A stretch of DNA of 17,728 nucleotides from Bacteroidales bacterium UBA3388 (GTDB taxonomy: Bacteria; Bacteroidota; Bacteroidia; Bacteroidales; P3), in the NCBI GenBank assembly GCA_002358855.1, contig DEPQ01000057.1, positions 16,582-34,309 of the forward strand, given 5' to 3'. Numbering within the stretch: position 1 is the stretch's first letter; every line of letters starts with the position of its first letter. Made by a program: the position numbers and the translations under genes. The notes beneath the pieces were generated by a model, which saw only the letters and a program-made list of their open reading frames with translations, had not been told where the DNA came from and made no database searches. Below are positions 1 through 7,928 of the stretch, piece after piece.

Positions 1-5
1 GTTTG
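1..5 (+). promoter_or_regulatory. Possible tail of a -7 box cut by the window edge
   Basis: The window opens with GTTTGCAAA. The octamer TTTGCAAA also occurs at 1854-1861 and 16048-16055, where it is the end of a full TAnnTTTG box. The distance from this TTTG to the start codon at 55 (49 nt) is like that at the other promoters here (31-72 nt). The TA half would lie outside the window, so this is an inference. Confidence 0.3.
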
Positions 6-54
6 CAAAAAAATTGAGAATTATAAAAAACAAACAACTTTTAGATTTTATCGT

Positions 55-1809
55 ATGGACGATTTAATGAATACTTCAGAAGAAAACATTGAACAATTAA
101 CACAAAACTATCAAACACTTGATAGAGAAGAATTGTTAAAAGAATTTCAAACTTTGCTTGATGCAAATGATTTTGATACTCTAAAACAAAGAGCACGATC
201 GATTAAAAATATCTTTGATGAGAAAAGTAAAGATATTTATGCAAAGGCATTAGAGCAATTCTTGTCTGAGGGTGGAAATAAAGAAGACTACAAAAACGAA
301 TTAGATCAATTAGACGTTGATTTTCGTAAATTATATGGCGAATACAGAGAAAAGCGTCAAAAATTCTTGGAAAAACAAGAACAAGATAAGATAGATAATT
401 TAGAAAAGAAGAAGGCTATTCTTGAAGAATTAAGAGTGTTGTTGCAAGAAGAGGGTAGTTTGAAAGAGATTTATGATAAATTTAATCAAATTCAAGCAAA
501 ATGGAAAGAAATTGGAGCAGTACCACGTTCAGAAGCTAATTCTTTATGGGAATCGTATCATTTCCTAATAGAAAAGTTCTATGAAAAAGTAAATATCAAT
601 AAAGAACTTTTGGAAATTGGTGTAAAGAAAAAAATAGCTCTTTGCGAAAGAGTGGAAAGTCTTTTATTAGAGCCTTCAATCAACGAATCTATCAAACAAT
701 TGCAAGAATGTCATCAATTATGGAAAGAAATCGGAAGAGTATCTGCCGATAAGAGTGATGAGGTTTGGGAGAGATTTAAAAAAGCATCTGATGCAGTAAA
801 TAAACGTTGTCAAGAATATTACGATAAAATAAGAGAAGAACAAAACAATAACCTTTTGGCAAAAACTGCTTTGTGTGAAAAACTTGAAGAATTGTTGAAA
901 ACAGAATTCTCAACTGCTAAGGATTGGACAGATGCGAGTGTGCAAATTACAGAAATGTTTGATTTGTGGAAGACAATTGGTCCTGTGCCAAAAGAATCAA
1001 ATGATACAATTTGGGAAAGATTTAAAAAGAAAATAGATAAATTTTACGAAGATAAGAAAGAGGCTTTTGCTAAGATGAAAGATAAGCAAGATGAAAACTA
1101 TCAAAAGAAGGTAGAACTTTGTCTTCAAGCAGAAGTGATTGCAGAAAGAAACGATTGGAAACGTGCAACAGAAGATTTATTGAAACTTCAAGCAGAATGG
1201 AAAGAAGTTGGTTATGTCGCAAAGAAACATTCCGATGCTTTATGGTTGCGTTTTCGTGGAGCGTGCGATAAATTCTTTGAAAGAAAATCACAAGATTATC
1301 AAAATCGTAAACAATCAGAAGCAGAAAATATAGCAAAGAAAGAAGCTTTGATTCAATCCGTTAAAGATTTCTCATTTACCGAAGATAAACAACATAATTT
1401 AGAGGTAATCAAAGATTATCAACGTCAATGGTCAGATGTAGGTTATGTTTCAAACGCAGAAAGAGATCGTTTGTATGCAGAGTTTCGCAAGGCTATTGAT
1501 GCGCATTTTGATAAACTTCAAATGGAATCAATGGAATCGAATTTGAATAATTACAAAACAAGATTGGAAGTAGTAGATGGTAAGAGAAATCTTTCAAGAG
1601 AGAAAAGAGAATTTATGGATAAGATTCAAAATCTGCAAAATGATTTGAATGTTTGGGAAAACAATCTTGGATTCTTAGCAAATAGTAAACAAGCAGATTT
1701 ATTAAAAGCAGAATTTGATAAGAAAATAGAAAAAGCAAAGGCTGAAATTCAACTTCTAAAAGCAAAAGTAAAATTGTTGGAAGAAAGCGAAAAAGCAAAA
1801 AATGAATAA
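55..1809 (+). CDS. DUF349 multi-repeat coiled-coil protein
   Basis: A 584-residue, highly charged, almost wholly helical protein with no signal peptide or membrane segment, so probably cytoplasmic. Residues 1-115 are an acidic/helical N-terminal part. Five copies of the DUF349 unit follow, each centred on a W(K/S)xxGxV motif and an aromatic-charged RF-type helix; the key tryptophans are W150, W223, W305, W382 and W459, spaced 73, 82, 77 and 77 residues. Residues from about 500 to the end are Lys/Glu-rich coiled coil. The family is defined by the repeat and has no assigned biochemical role that I can state; a scaffold or nucleic-acid/protein-binding rod would fit the shape but is a guess. The start at 55 is used because it opens the frame; ATG at 67 is an alternative. 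The next gene has its own promoter 41 nt downstream of the stop, so this is probably the last or only gene of its unit. No clear terminator is visible after it. Confidence 0.88.
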   Translation: MDDLMNTSEENIEQLTQNYQTLDREELLKEFQTLLDANDFDTLKQRARSIKNIFDEKSKDIYAKALEQFLSEGGNKEDYKNELDQLDVDFRKLYGEYREKRQKFLEKQEQDKIDNLEKKKAILEELRVLLQEEGSLKEIYDKFNQIQAKWKEIGAVPRSEANSLWESYHFLIEKFYEKVNINKELLEIGVKKKIALCERVESLLLEPSINESIKQLQECHQLWKEIGRVSADKSDEVWERFKKASDAVNKRCQEYYDKIREEQNNNLLAKTALCEKLEELLKTEFSTAKDWTDASVQITEMFDLWKTIGPVPKESNDTIWERFKKKIDKFYEDKKEAFAKMKDKQDENYQKKVELCLQAEVIAERNDWKRATEDLLKLQAEWKEVGYVAKKHSDALWLRFRGACDKFFERKSQDYQNRKQSEAENIAKKEALIQSVKDFSFTEDKQHNLEVIKDYQRQWSDVGYVSNAERDRLYAEFRKAIDAHFDKLQMESMESNLNNYKTRLEVVDGKRNLSREKREFMDKIQNLQNDLNVWENNLGFLANSKQADLLKAEFDKKIEKAKAEIQLLKAKVKLLEESEKAKNE

Positions 1810-1826
1810 AAAATTTGAAAAATAGT

Positions 1827-1857
1827 ATTGCTATATATAATAAAAGTTGTATCTTTG
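1827..1857 (+). promoter_or_regulatory. Bacteroidota-type promoter of rpmE
   Basis: TATCTTTG at 1850-1857 is an exact TAnnTTTG -7 box. ATTG at 1827-1830, 19 nt upstream, is one base off the TTTG -33 element. It would give a leader of about 65 nt before the rpmE start. Confidence 0.7.
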
Positions 1858-1887
1858 CAAACTGAAATTTAAATAGTGTTTAACAAT

Positions 1888-1913
1888 CCGTTTGGTAAAA
1901 ATGGGCCGAACGG
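1888..1913 (+). promoter_or_regulatory. GC-rich hairpin in the rpmE leader
   Basis: CCGTTTGG (1888-1895) pairs with CCGAACGG (1906-1913) over 8 bp, including one G-U pair, around a 10-nt loop TAAAAATGGG. It stands out because the surrounding sequence is almost pure A/T. It ends 16 nt before the rpmE start and lacks a T tract, so it is not a terminator. An L31 autoregulatory leader is a reasonable hypothesis. Confidence 0.5.
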
Positions 1914-1929
1914 CAAAAAAAATTAGAAA

Positions 1930-2190
1930 ATGAAAAAAGATATTCATCCAAAAACTTACAGACTTTGTGCTTTTAAGGATATGTCTAATGAACAAGTGTT
2001 CATAACAAGAAGTTGTGCTAACTCAAAAGAAGAAATCGAGATTGACGGTGTTTCTTATCCTCTTATCAAGATGGAAATCTCTAACACTTCTCACCCTTTC
2101 TTCACAGGTAAAGTGAAATTAGTTGACACAGCAGGACGTGTAGATAAGTTTATGAATAAATACAAAAACAGAAAAACTCTTATTAAGTAA
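1930..2190 (+). CDS. rpmE2: Type B 50S ribosomal protein bL31
   Basis: An 86-residue ribosomal protein bL31 of the large subunit, which helps bridge the two subunits. It shows the family core: HP near the N-terminus (residues 6-7), SHPFFTGK at 54-61 and the GRVDKFxxKY stretch at 69-78. It lacks the CxC...CxxC zinc-binding cysteines of type A L31; only isolated C13 and C29 are present, which together with the length marks it as the zinc-independent type B paralogue. In other bacteria, zinc-free forms replace the zinc form when zinc is scarce; in Bacteroidota the type B form is commonly the regular copy. The gene is monocistronic, with its own promoter, a leader hairpin and a strong terminator. 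No Zur-type operator can be recognised by eye. Confidence 0.95.
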   Translation: MKKDIHPKTYRLCAFKDMSNEQVFITRSCANSKEEIEIDGVSYPLIKMEISNTSHPFFTGKVKLVDTAGRVDKFMNKYKNRKTLIK

Positions 2191-2214
2191 TCTTTTTTAA
2201 GATTTGTTAATACT

Positions 2215-2253
2215 AAAAAAACGTTCTACACTAAGTGTTGGAACGTTTTTTTT
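2215..2253 (+). terminator. Rho-independent terminator of rpmE
   Basis: AAAAAAACGTTC (2215-2226) pairs with GAACG plus the T run (2241-2253), and ACAC (2228-2231) pairs with GTGT (2235-2238) around a TAA loop, with a small 1x2 internal bulge. The right arm runs straight into eight T residues. Confidence 0.88.
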
Positions 2254-2255
2254 AG

Positions 2256-2263
2256 TATCTTTG
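2256..2263 (+). promoter_or_regulatory. -7 box for the glmU-like/lon/sufS/yigZ operon
   Basis: TATCTTTG is an exact TAnnTTTG match, 39 nt before the start codon at 2303 and directly behind the rpmE terminator. The best -33 candidate (GTTG at 2237-2240) is too close (15 nt) and lies inside the terminator stem, so the -33 element is poor. Confidence 0.62.
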
Positions 2264-2302
2264 TAGCTCAATGTAAATTTAAGAAATTTAAAAATAAAGA
2301 CT

Positions 2303-3478
2303 ATGAATTATATTTTGTTTGATGCATCAAGAAACTCTTTACTTCCACTAACTTATACAAGACCTGTTTGTGATATTAGAATAGGTATCTTGACAATTAG
2401 AGAGAAGTGGGAAAAATATTTAGGAGAAAAAACTTCTACAATCACAGAAGATTATCTTTCTGCGAAGTATCCTACTGAGCAATCTGAGGAAATGATGTTG
2501 ATAAACGGAAGTATTTGTCCTACACCAAAGTTATTGAAAGCTATAAAAGGACTTAAAGTTGGACAGGCTTTGGTTTGTCAAGGTAATGTGGTGGCTATGT
2601 ATAAAACAAAAGCACAATTCTTGTCTGAAGAAGATTCTACGCAAGAAATTGAGGTAGAATATGATTTTATAAAAATAAACAATACTTGGGATATTTTTGT
2701 TCTTAATGATAAAGCATTGAGAGAGGATTTTGAACTTTTGACACAAAACAGAAAGTCTGCACCATTGAGTAGTACGAATAGAGTTGTTGGTGAGCAAAAT
2801 ATATTTGTAGAAGATGGGGCTGTGGTTGAGTTCGCTATTTTAAACGCTAAAGAAGGCCCTATTTACATTGGTAAAGATGCAGAAGTGATGGAGGGGAGTA
2901 TTGTAAGAGGTCCGTTTGCGATGTGTGAACATTCTGTTTTGAAAATGGCTTCAAAAATCTATGGTGCTACAACTTTGGGACCATACGTAAAGGTTGGAGG
3001 AGAGGTGTCAAATGTTGTGATTTTTGGATATAGCAATAAGGCTCATGATGGCTTTATTGGAAATTCAGTAATAGGAGAATGGTGTAATATTGGTGCGGAT
3101 ACAAATGCTTCAAACCTTAAAAATACTTATGAAGAAGTAAGAGTGTGGAGTATAGAGAAGAATACTTTTGTTCCAACTGGTCAAACTTTCTTTGGAACCA
3201 TTATGGGAGATCATTCAAAGTGTGGAATAAATACTATGTTCAATACAGGAACAGTCATAGGTGTTAGTTCAAATATTTATGGTCACGGTTATCAAAGAAA
3301 TTACATTCCTTCTTTTGCTTGGGGTGGAACAACAGGTTTGAAATCTTATGATATGGAAAAAGCAATTGAGGTTGCTGAAAAAATGTATCAAAGAAGAAAT
3401 GTTGTAATGAGTCAGCAAGATAAAGAAATCCTTAGAAATGTTTATACACAAACTTTAAAAAACAAGAGATTAAGATAA
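2303..3478 (+). CDS. GlmU-like putative sugar nucleotidyltransferase with hexapeptide domain
   Basis: A 391-residue protein of the GlmU-like family common in Bacteroidota. Residues 1 to about 160 resemble a nucleotidyltransferase (Rossmann-like) half and carry the family motif LPLTYTRP at 14-21 followed by DIRIG (24-28). The usual pyrophosphorylase loop GxGTRM...PK is absent. Residues about 165-325 form a left-handed beta-helix of hexapeptide repeats (for example VEDGAVVEFAIL, YIGKDAEVMEGSI), with GADTNASNLKNTY at 264-276 in the place of the acyltransferase active region of GlmU. A helical tail follows. By fold it could transfer a nucleotidyl and/or acyl group to a sugar phosphate, but the substrate is unknown, and it should not be called true GlmU. 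It is the first gene of a tight four-gene unit; its stop overlaps the Lon start by one base (TAATG), which suggests translational coupling. Confidence 0.85.
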   Translation: MNYILFDASRNSLLPLTYTRPVCDIRIGILTIREKWEKYLGEKTSTITEDYLSAKYPTEQSEEMMLINGSICPTPKLLKAIKGLKVGQALVCQGNVVAMYKTKAQFLSEEDSTQEIEVEYDFIKINNTWDIFVLNDKALREDFELLTQNRKSAPLSSTNRVVGEQNIFVEDGAVVEFAILNAKEGPIYIGKDAEVMEGSIVRGPFAMCEHSVLKMASKIYGATTLGPYVKVGGEVSNVVIFGYSNKAHDGFIGNSVIGEWCNIGADTNASNLKNTYEEVRVWSIEKNTFVPTGQTFFGTIMGDHSKCGINTMFNTGTVIGVSSNIYGHGYQRNYIPSFAWGGTTGLKSYDMEKAIEVAEKMYQRRNVVMSQQDKEILRNVYTQTLKNKRLR

Positions 3479-5892
3479 TGTTGAATAAAGATTTGGCTGA
3501 ATTAACTGAACTAATGAGTGGGGGTGATGCGGAAATCATTCCTATAATGACAGAAGAAAATATTAAGGATTTGTCTGTTTCTGATATGCCGGAGTTATTG
3601 CCTATTTTACCTCTTCGAGGAAATGTTTTCTTTCCGGGTGTGATAACTCCGATAACCGCAGGTCGTGAAAAATCTATAAAACTTATAAAGACAGCTTACA
3701 AAAATAGACAAATTATAGGTGTAGTTGCTCAAAAATCTATTTCGGTTGAGGATCCTGATAATTCGGATCTTTATAAAGTGGGTACTTTGGCAAAGGTTGT
3801 AAAAACTCTTAATATGCCTGATGGCTCTACAATGGTAATTTTACAAGGATTAGATAGATTTTGTCTTGAAGAATTGACTCAAACCGAGCCTTATTGGATG
3901 GGAAAGGTTAAAGAGTATCCTGATGGAGCGAAAGATTTACCCGAAAATTATATGGCACTTGCAGAAGCCGTTAAAGATATGTATCTTAGAGTTTTGAAAA
4001 TGGTGCCAAATATCCCAGCAGATCCAAGTTTTGCTATCCAAAATATAGAAAATCCGTATTTTTTATTAAACTATGTTGCTGCTCACTTAGATATTTCAAT
4101 AAAGGAAAAACAAAAACTATTAGAAACAAACGACTTTACAAAACGAGCAAACAAAGTTTTATCAATTTTAAGTAAAGAATTAGAACTTCAAAAGCTTAAA
4201 TTAGAAATTCAAAAGAAAGTTTCAACAGATATGGATAAGCAACAAAGAGATTATTTGCTTACTCAACAGTTGAAAACTATTCAAGAAGAATTAGGAGGTT
4301 CTCCAAGTGATTTGGAAATTGCGGAATTAAGAAAGAAAGCCTCTACTAAAAAATGGTCAAAAGATGTTTCTGAGGTTTTTGAAAAAGAAATAAGAAAATT
4401 ATCTAATATGCACGTTAGTTCTCCTGATTATTCTATTCAGTTGAACTACTTAAATTTTATGATAGATTTGCCTTGGGGAGAATTTTCTAACGATAATTTT
4501 GATTTGGATAAGGCACAAAAAATCTTAGATGCTGATCATTACGGATTGGAAAAAGTAAAACAAAGAATATTGGAGTATCTTGCGGTTTTGAAACTAAAAG
4601 GAAATATGAAATCTCCTGTACTTTGTTTGGTTGGACCTCCGGGAGTAGGGAAGACTTCTTTGGGAAAAAGCATAGCAAGAGCAACAGGACGAAAATATGT
4701 AAGAGTTGCCTTGGGTGGATTGAGCGATGAGAGTGAAATTCGTGGACATAGAAGAACTTACATCGGAGCAATGCCGGGTAGAATTTTGAAATCTATATCG
4801 AAAGCAAAGACTTCAAATCCTGTTTTTGTGTTAGATGAAATAGATAAAGTGCAAGGAATGAGTGCACATGGTGATCCCGCATCGGCAATGTTAGAAGTAT
4901 TAGACCCAGAACAAAATACAGCATTTCACGACAACTATTTAGACATAGATTACGACCTTTCTAATGTTATGTTTATTGCAACCGCAAATAGTTTGTCAAA
5001 TGTTCACCCTGCTTTAATAGATAGAATGGAAGTGATTGATGTGTCTGGCTATATTGAAGAGGAAAAACAAATGATTGCAACAAAGCATTTGCTTCCAAAA
5101 CAACTTGCTGAACACGGTTTAAAAAAGAAAGATATTTCTATTTCAAATGAAACGCTTTCTGCTATCATCAATCAATACACAAGAGAGTCGGGAGTAAGAA
5201 AATTAGATAAAGTAATAGCAAAGATTGTTCGTCATAGAGCAGTGCAAATCGTTAAAGAAGAAGAATATACCAAAGCAATAAAACCCGCAGATTTACAAGA
5301 AATATTAGGATTGCCTACCGCACAACACGATGTTCATTTAGAAGAAGATATGATTGGTGTTGTAACAGGTTTAGCTTGGACTTCGGTTGGCGGAGAAATA
5401 CTTTTCATTGAAGCAAGTAAAGGAAAAGGTAAAGGGAATATCAATTTGACAGGAAATCTCGGCAATGTGATGAAAGAATCTGCAACCTTGGCATACGAAT
5501 ACATTAAATCAAATGCAGTAGAGCTTGGTTTGAATGAAGAAGATTTTGAAAACACAGATATTTATCTTCACGTGCCTGAGGGAGCAACTCCAAAAGATGG
5601 TCCAAGTGCAGGTGTAACAATGTTTACTGCAATATATAGTTTGTTTAGTAAAAGAAAGGTTAATTCAAACTTTGCAATGACAGGGGAAATCACTCTTAGA
5701 GGATTGGTTTTGCCTGTTGGAGGAATAAAAGAAAAAATACTTGCTGCAAAAAGAGCAAAGATTACCGACATTATTCTTTCAGAAAGTAATCGCAAAGATG
5801 TAGAAGATATAAATTCTCAATACTTAGAGGGATTAACATTCCATTATGTTAAAACAATGTGTCAAATTCCTGATTTGGTTTTAGAAAAATAG
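3478..5892 (+). CDS. lon: ATP-dependent endopeptidase Lon (LonA type)
   Basis: An 804-residue cytoplasmic AAA+ serine protease that degrades misfolded and short-lived regulatory proteins. Residues about 40-235 are the N-terminal substrate-binding domain (starting LPILPLRGNVFFPG). A coiled-coil linker follows, with the conserved QLKTIQEELG. The AAA+ module has Walker A GPPGVGKT at 386-393 (K392) and Walker B FVLDEID with D453/E454. The C-terminal S16 protease domain holds the catalytic dyad Ser710 (in KDGPSAG) and Lys753 (in GGIKEK), 43 residues apart as in E. coli Lon (S679/K722). Length and motifs are all intact. The start is the ATG that overlaps the stop of the upstream gene; sufS begins 3 nt after its stop. 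No HAIR/CIRCE-like heat-shock operator was recognised. Confidence 0.97.
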   Translation: MLNKDLAELTELMSGGDAEIIPIMTEENIKDLSVSDMPELLPILPLRGNVFFPGVITPITAGREKSIKLIKTAYKNRQIIGVVAQKSISVEDPDNSDLYKVGTLAKVVKTLNMPDGSTMVILQGLDRFCLEELTQTEPYWMGKVKEYPDGAKDLPENYMALAEAVKDMYLRVLKMVPNIPADPSFAIQNIENPYFLLNYVAAHLDISIKEKQKLLETNDFTKRANKVLSILSKELELQKLKLEIQKKVSTDMDKQQRDYLLTQQLKTIQEELGGSPSDLEIAELRKKASTKKWSKDVSEVFEKEIRKLSNMHVSSPDYSIQLNYLNFMIDLPWGEFSNDNFDLDKAQKILDADHYGLEKVKQRILEYLAVLKLKGNMKSPVLCLVGPPGVGKTSLGKSIARATGRKYVRVALGGLSDESEIRGHRRTYIGAMPGRILKSISKAKTSNPVFVLDEIDKVQGMSAHGDPASAMLEVLDPEQNTAFHDNYLDIDYDLSNVMFIATANSLSNVHPALIDRMEVIDVSGYIEEEKQMIATKHLLPKQLAEHGLKKKDISISNETLSAIINQYTRESGVRKLDKVIAKIVRHRAVQIVKEEEYTKAIKPADLQEILGLPTAQHDVHLEEDMIGVVTGLAWTSVGGEILFIEASKGKGKGNINLTGNLGNVMKESATLAYEYIKSNAVELGLNEEDFENTDIYLHVPEGATPKDGPSAGVTMFTAIYSLFSKRKVNSNFAMTGEITLRGLVLPVGGIKEKILAAKRAKITDIILSESNRKDVEDINSQYLEGLTFHYVKTMCQIPDLVLEK

Positions 5893-5895
5893 AAA

Positions 5896-7137
5896 ATGGA
5901 TATAAGAGAAATAAAAAAAGACTTTCCAATTCTTGGGATAAACGTAAATAAAAAACCACTTATCTATTTAGATAATGCGGCAACTACACAAAAACCAATT
6001 CAGGTTATTGAAGCAATTTCGGATTATTATCGCAATTACAATGCAAATGTGCATAGGGGAGTACACACTCTAAGTCAAATTGCAACAGATAAGTTTGAGG
6101 CGGTAAGGGAACAAATAAAAAATTTCATAAACGCAAAAGAATCCTCCGAAATTATTTACACTCGTGGTACAACTGAAAGTATAAATCTATTAGCATCAAG
6201 TCTTACAAAAACCTTACAAGAAGGTGATGAAATAATTATATCAGAATCCGAACACCATTCAAATATTGTTCCTTGGCAACTTAATTGTGAGGTAAGGAAT
6301 ATAAAAATCAAAGTTTTACCTATAAGAGATGATGGTAGTTATGATTTAGATGAGTTGGAAAATCTTGTAACAAAAAACACAAGAATAGTATCTCTTGCAC
6401 AGGTTTCTAATTCCCTTGGAGTAATTCACAGAGTTAAGGAAATATTTCAAAGAGTTAGAGAAATATTTCAAAGAAAAAAAGAAATAAATGAAAGAAATAT
6501 TTTAACTATTGTTGATGGTGCTCAGGGGATACCTCACTTAAAGGTAGATGTTCAAGACCTTGATTGTGATTTTTATTGTTTTTCGGCTCATAAAATCTAT
6601 GCTCCTATGGGAATAGGTGTGCTTTATGGCAGAAAAGAACTCTTAGAAGAAATGATTCCTTATCAAGGCGGTGGAGAAATGATAAAAGAAGTAAGTTTTG
6701 CAAAGACTACTTATAACGTAGCACCTTATCGTTTTGAAGCAGGGACTCCTTCGGTTGCAGATGTGATAGGATTTGGAAAAGCAATAGAATATGTAAATTC
6801 CTTAGGTTTAGAAAATATAATTGCACACGAAGACAAGATAATGCAATACGCTACCGAGAGATTGAAAAGCATAGAAGGATTAAGAATTATTGGCGATTAC
6901 AAAGAAAAAGCAGGTGCAATATCATTTTTAATTGGCAATTCACATCCTTTTGACGTAGGAACGCTTTTAGATCAGTTAGGAATAGCAATCCGAACTGGTC
7001 ATCATTGTGCTCAACCCGTTATGCAACACTACAATATTCCAGGTACAGCACGTGCGTCTTTTGCTTTATACACCGATTTTGAAGATATAGACAAATTTGC
7101 AGATGCTTTGAAAAGAGTAGCCTTGATGTTGCAATAA
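5896..7137 (+). CDS. sufS: SufS-type cysteine desulfurase
   Basis: A 413-residue PLP enzyme (aminotransferase class V) that takes sulfur from cysteine, giving alanine and an enzyme persulfide for Fe-S cluster assembly. Visible landmarks are the N-terminal LDNAATT (25-31), SEHHSN (118-123) with the PLP-stacking histidine, DGAQ at 207-210, the PLP lysine K233 in SAHK, and the catalytic cysteine C371 in RTGHHC. The RxGHHC context marks the SufS (group II) rather than the IscS type. It is slightly longer than E. coli SufS (406 residues), partly because of a tandem 7-residue expansion at 179-199 before DGAQ. No sufBCD or sufE lies nearby, so its partners must be elsewhere. It sits 3 nt after lon, and the yigZ-like gene follows after 17 nt. 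Confidence 0.95.
   Translation: MDIREIKKDFPILGINVNKKPLIYLDNAATTQKPIQVIEAISDYYRNYNANVHRGVHTLSQIATDKFEAVREQIKNFINAKESSEIIYTRGTTESINLLASSLTKTLQEGDEIIISESEHHSNIVPWQLNCEVRNIKIKVLPIRDDGSYDLDELENLVTKNTRIVSLAQVSNSLGVIHRVKEIFQRVREIFQRKKEINERNILTIVDGAQGIPHLKVDVQDLDCDFYCFSAHKIYAPMGIGVLYGRKELLEEMIPYQGGGEMIKEVSFAKTTYNVAPYRFEAGTPSVADVIGFGKAIEYVNSLGLENIIAHEDKIMQYATERLKSIEGLRIIGDYKEKAGAISFLIGNSHPFDVGTLLDQLGIAIRTGHHCAQPVMQHYNIPGTARASFALYTDFEDIDKFADALKRVALMLQ
6430..6492 (+). repeat. Three tandem 21-bp units inside sufS
   Basis: Units at 6430-6450, 6451-6471 and 6472-6492 are in frame with the codons and encode RVKEIFQ, RVREIFQ and RKKEINE (residues 179-199). The first two units match at 19 of 21 bases and the third matches the second at 14 of 21. 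This looks like a slippage or unequal-exchange duplication of one heptad. Confidence 0.85.
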
Positions 7138-7154
7138 TTATTCTTGAAAAATCT

Positions 7155-7763
7155 ATGGCGGAGAAGTATTTAACCGTAAGCAAATCCGTAGAAAGTATAT
7201 ATAAAGAAAAGGGAAGTAAATTTCTTTCCTTTCTTTATCCTGTTACTTCTCTTGACGAAGTGAAAGAATATTTGACTCAGTTGAAGAAAAAGTACTATGA
7301 CGCAACTCATCATTGCTATGCTTATATTATTGGTTATGACAAAGAAACGTTTAGAATGAATGATGATGGAGAACCTTCCTCAACGGCAGGAAAACCAATT
7401 TATGGGCAATTGCAATCAAATGATTTAACAAATGTATTGTTGGTTGTAGTAAGATATTTTGGAGGAACAAAATTAGGGGTTAGTGGATTGATAAAAGCTT
7501 ATAAAGAATCCTCAGCCGAATGTATAGCTTTGGCAGAAATTGTCGAAAAACAAGTAAAACATAAATACAATATATATTTTGCATACGAAGATATGAATGT
7601 GGTAATGAATATTTTAAAGCAAAATAATGCCGAACAAAAGAATCAAATCTTTGACCTTAATTGTCAAATAGAAGTCTTGATTGATAAAAGAAATAGCTCA
7701 AAATTTGAAAGCTCTATACCACCTGTTTCAACTATAAGGATAGAGTTTGTAGGAGAAGAATAA
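7155..7763 (+). CDS. yigZ: YigZ/IMPACT family protein
   Basis: A 202-residue protein of the YigZ/IMPACT (UPF0029) family. The N-terminal domain (residues about 1-125) carries the family signatures DGEPSSTAGKPI at 71-82 and RYFGGTKLGVSGLIKAY at 100-116. The remaining ~80 residues form the small ferredoxin-like C-terminal domain of bacterial members (DUF1949-type). The eukaryotic relative IMPACT regulates the Gcn2 kinase, and E. coli YigZ has been structurally characterised, but the bacterial role is not firmly known; a link to translation or to peptide turnover is speculation. The gene is last in the unit with glmU-like, lon and sufS, 17 nt after sufS. The symbol is given by family resemblance. 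Confidence 0.9.
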   Translation: MAEKYLTVSKSVESIYKEKGSKFLSFLYPVTSLDEVKEYLTQLKKKYYDATHHCYAYIIGYDKETFRMNDDGEPSSTAGKPIYGQLQSNDLTNVLLVVVRYFGGTKLGVSGLIKAYKESSAECIALAEIVEKQVKHKYNIYFAYEDMNVVMNILKQNNAEQKNQIFDLNCQIEVLIDKRNSSKFESSIPPVSTIRIEFVGEE

Positions 7764-7766
7764 AAT

Positions 7767-7789
7767 TTGTTAAAAAAAGATTTTAACAA
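7767..7789 (+). other. AT-only hairpin just after yigZ
   Basis: TTGTTAAAA (7767-7775) and TTTTAACAA (7781-7789) form a perfect 9-bp inverted repeat around AAAGA, starting 3 nt after the yigZ stop. It has one G-C pair and no T tract, so it is at best a weak 3'-end stabiliser. Confidence 0.35.
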
Positions 7790-7850
7790 TAAAATTGTGT
7801 AAAAAAAGTACTAAAATATTTTTTTAATTAAAAAAAATTAAGTATGAACT

Positions 7851-7883
7851 AAAAAAACGAGTTTTTGACCTTGTTTTTTCTTT
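7851..7883 (+). terminator. Probable terminator of the glmU-like/lon/sufS/yigZ operon
   Basis: AAAAAACGAG (7852-7861) pairs with CTTGTTTTTT (7870-7879) over 10 bp with one G-U pair, around an 8-nt loop, and the right arm is a T tract continuing as CTTT. The design is like the rpmE terminator, with A and T runs forming the outer stem. Few G-C pairs make it moderate. It lies about 90 nt after the yigZ stop. Confidence 0.5.
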
Positions 7884-7928
7884 AAAAGTGTGTATTTATG
7901 CGGTTTTTGGCAAAAATTTAACAATTTG

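Noticed and set aside
1810..1849. Terminator for the DUF349 gene
   Set aside because: Only a 4-bp stem (ATAG/CTAT) can be drawn and there is no T tract; the region mainly holds the rpmE promoter.
6430..6492. Possible frameshift or sequencing error in sufS at the repeat
   Set aside because: The units are exact multiples of three, the frame continues into DGAQ and K233, and all later catalytic residues are present.
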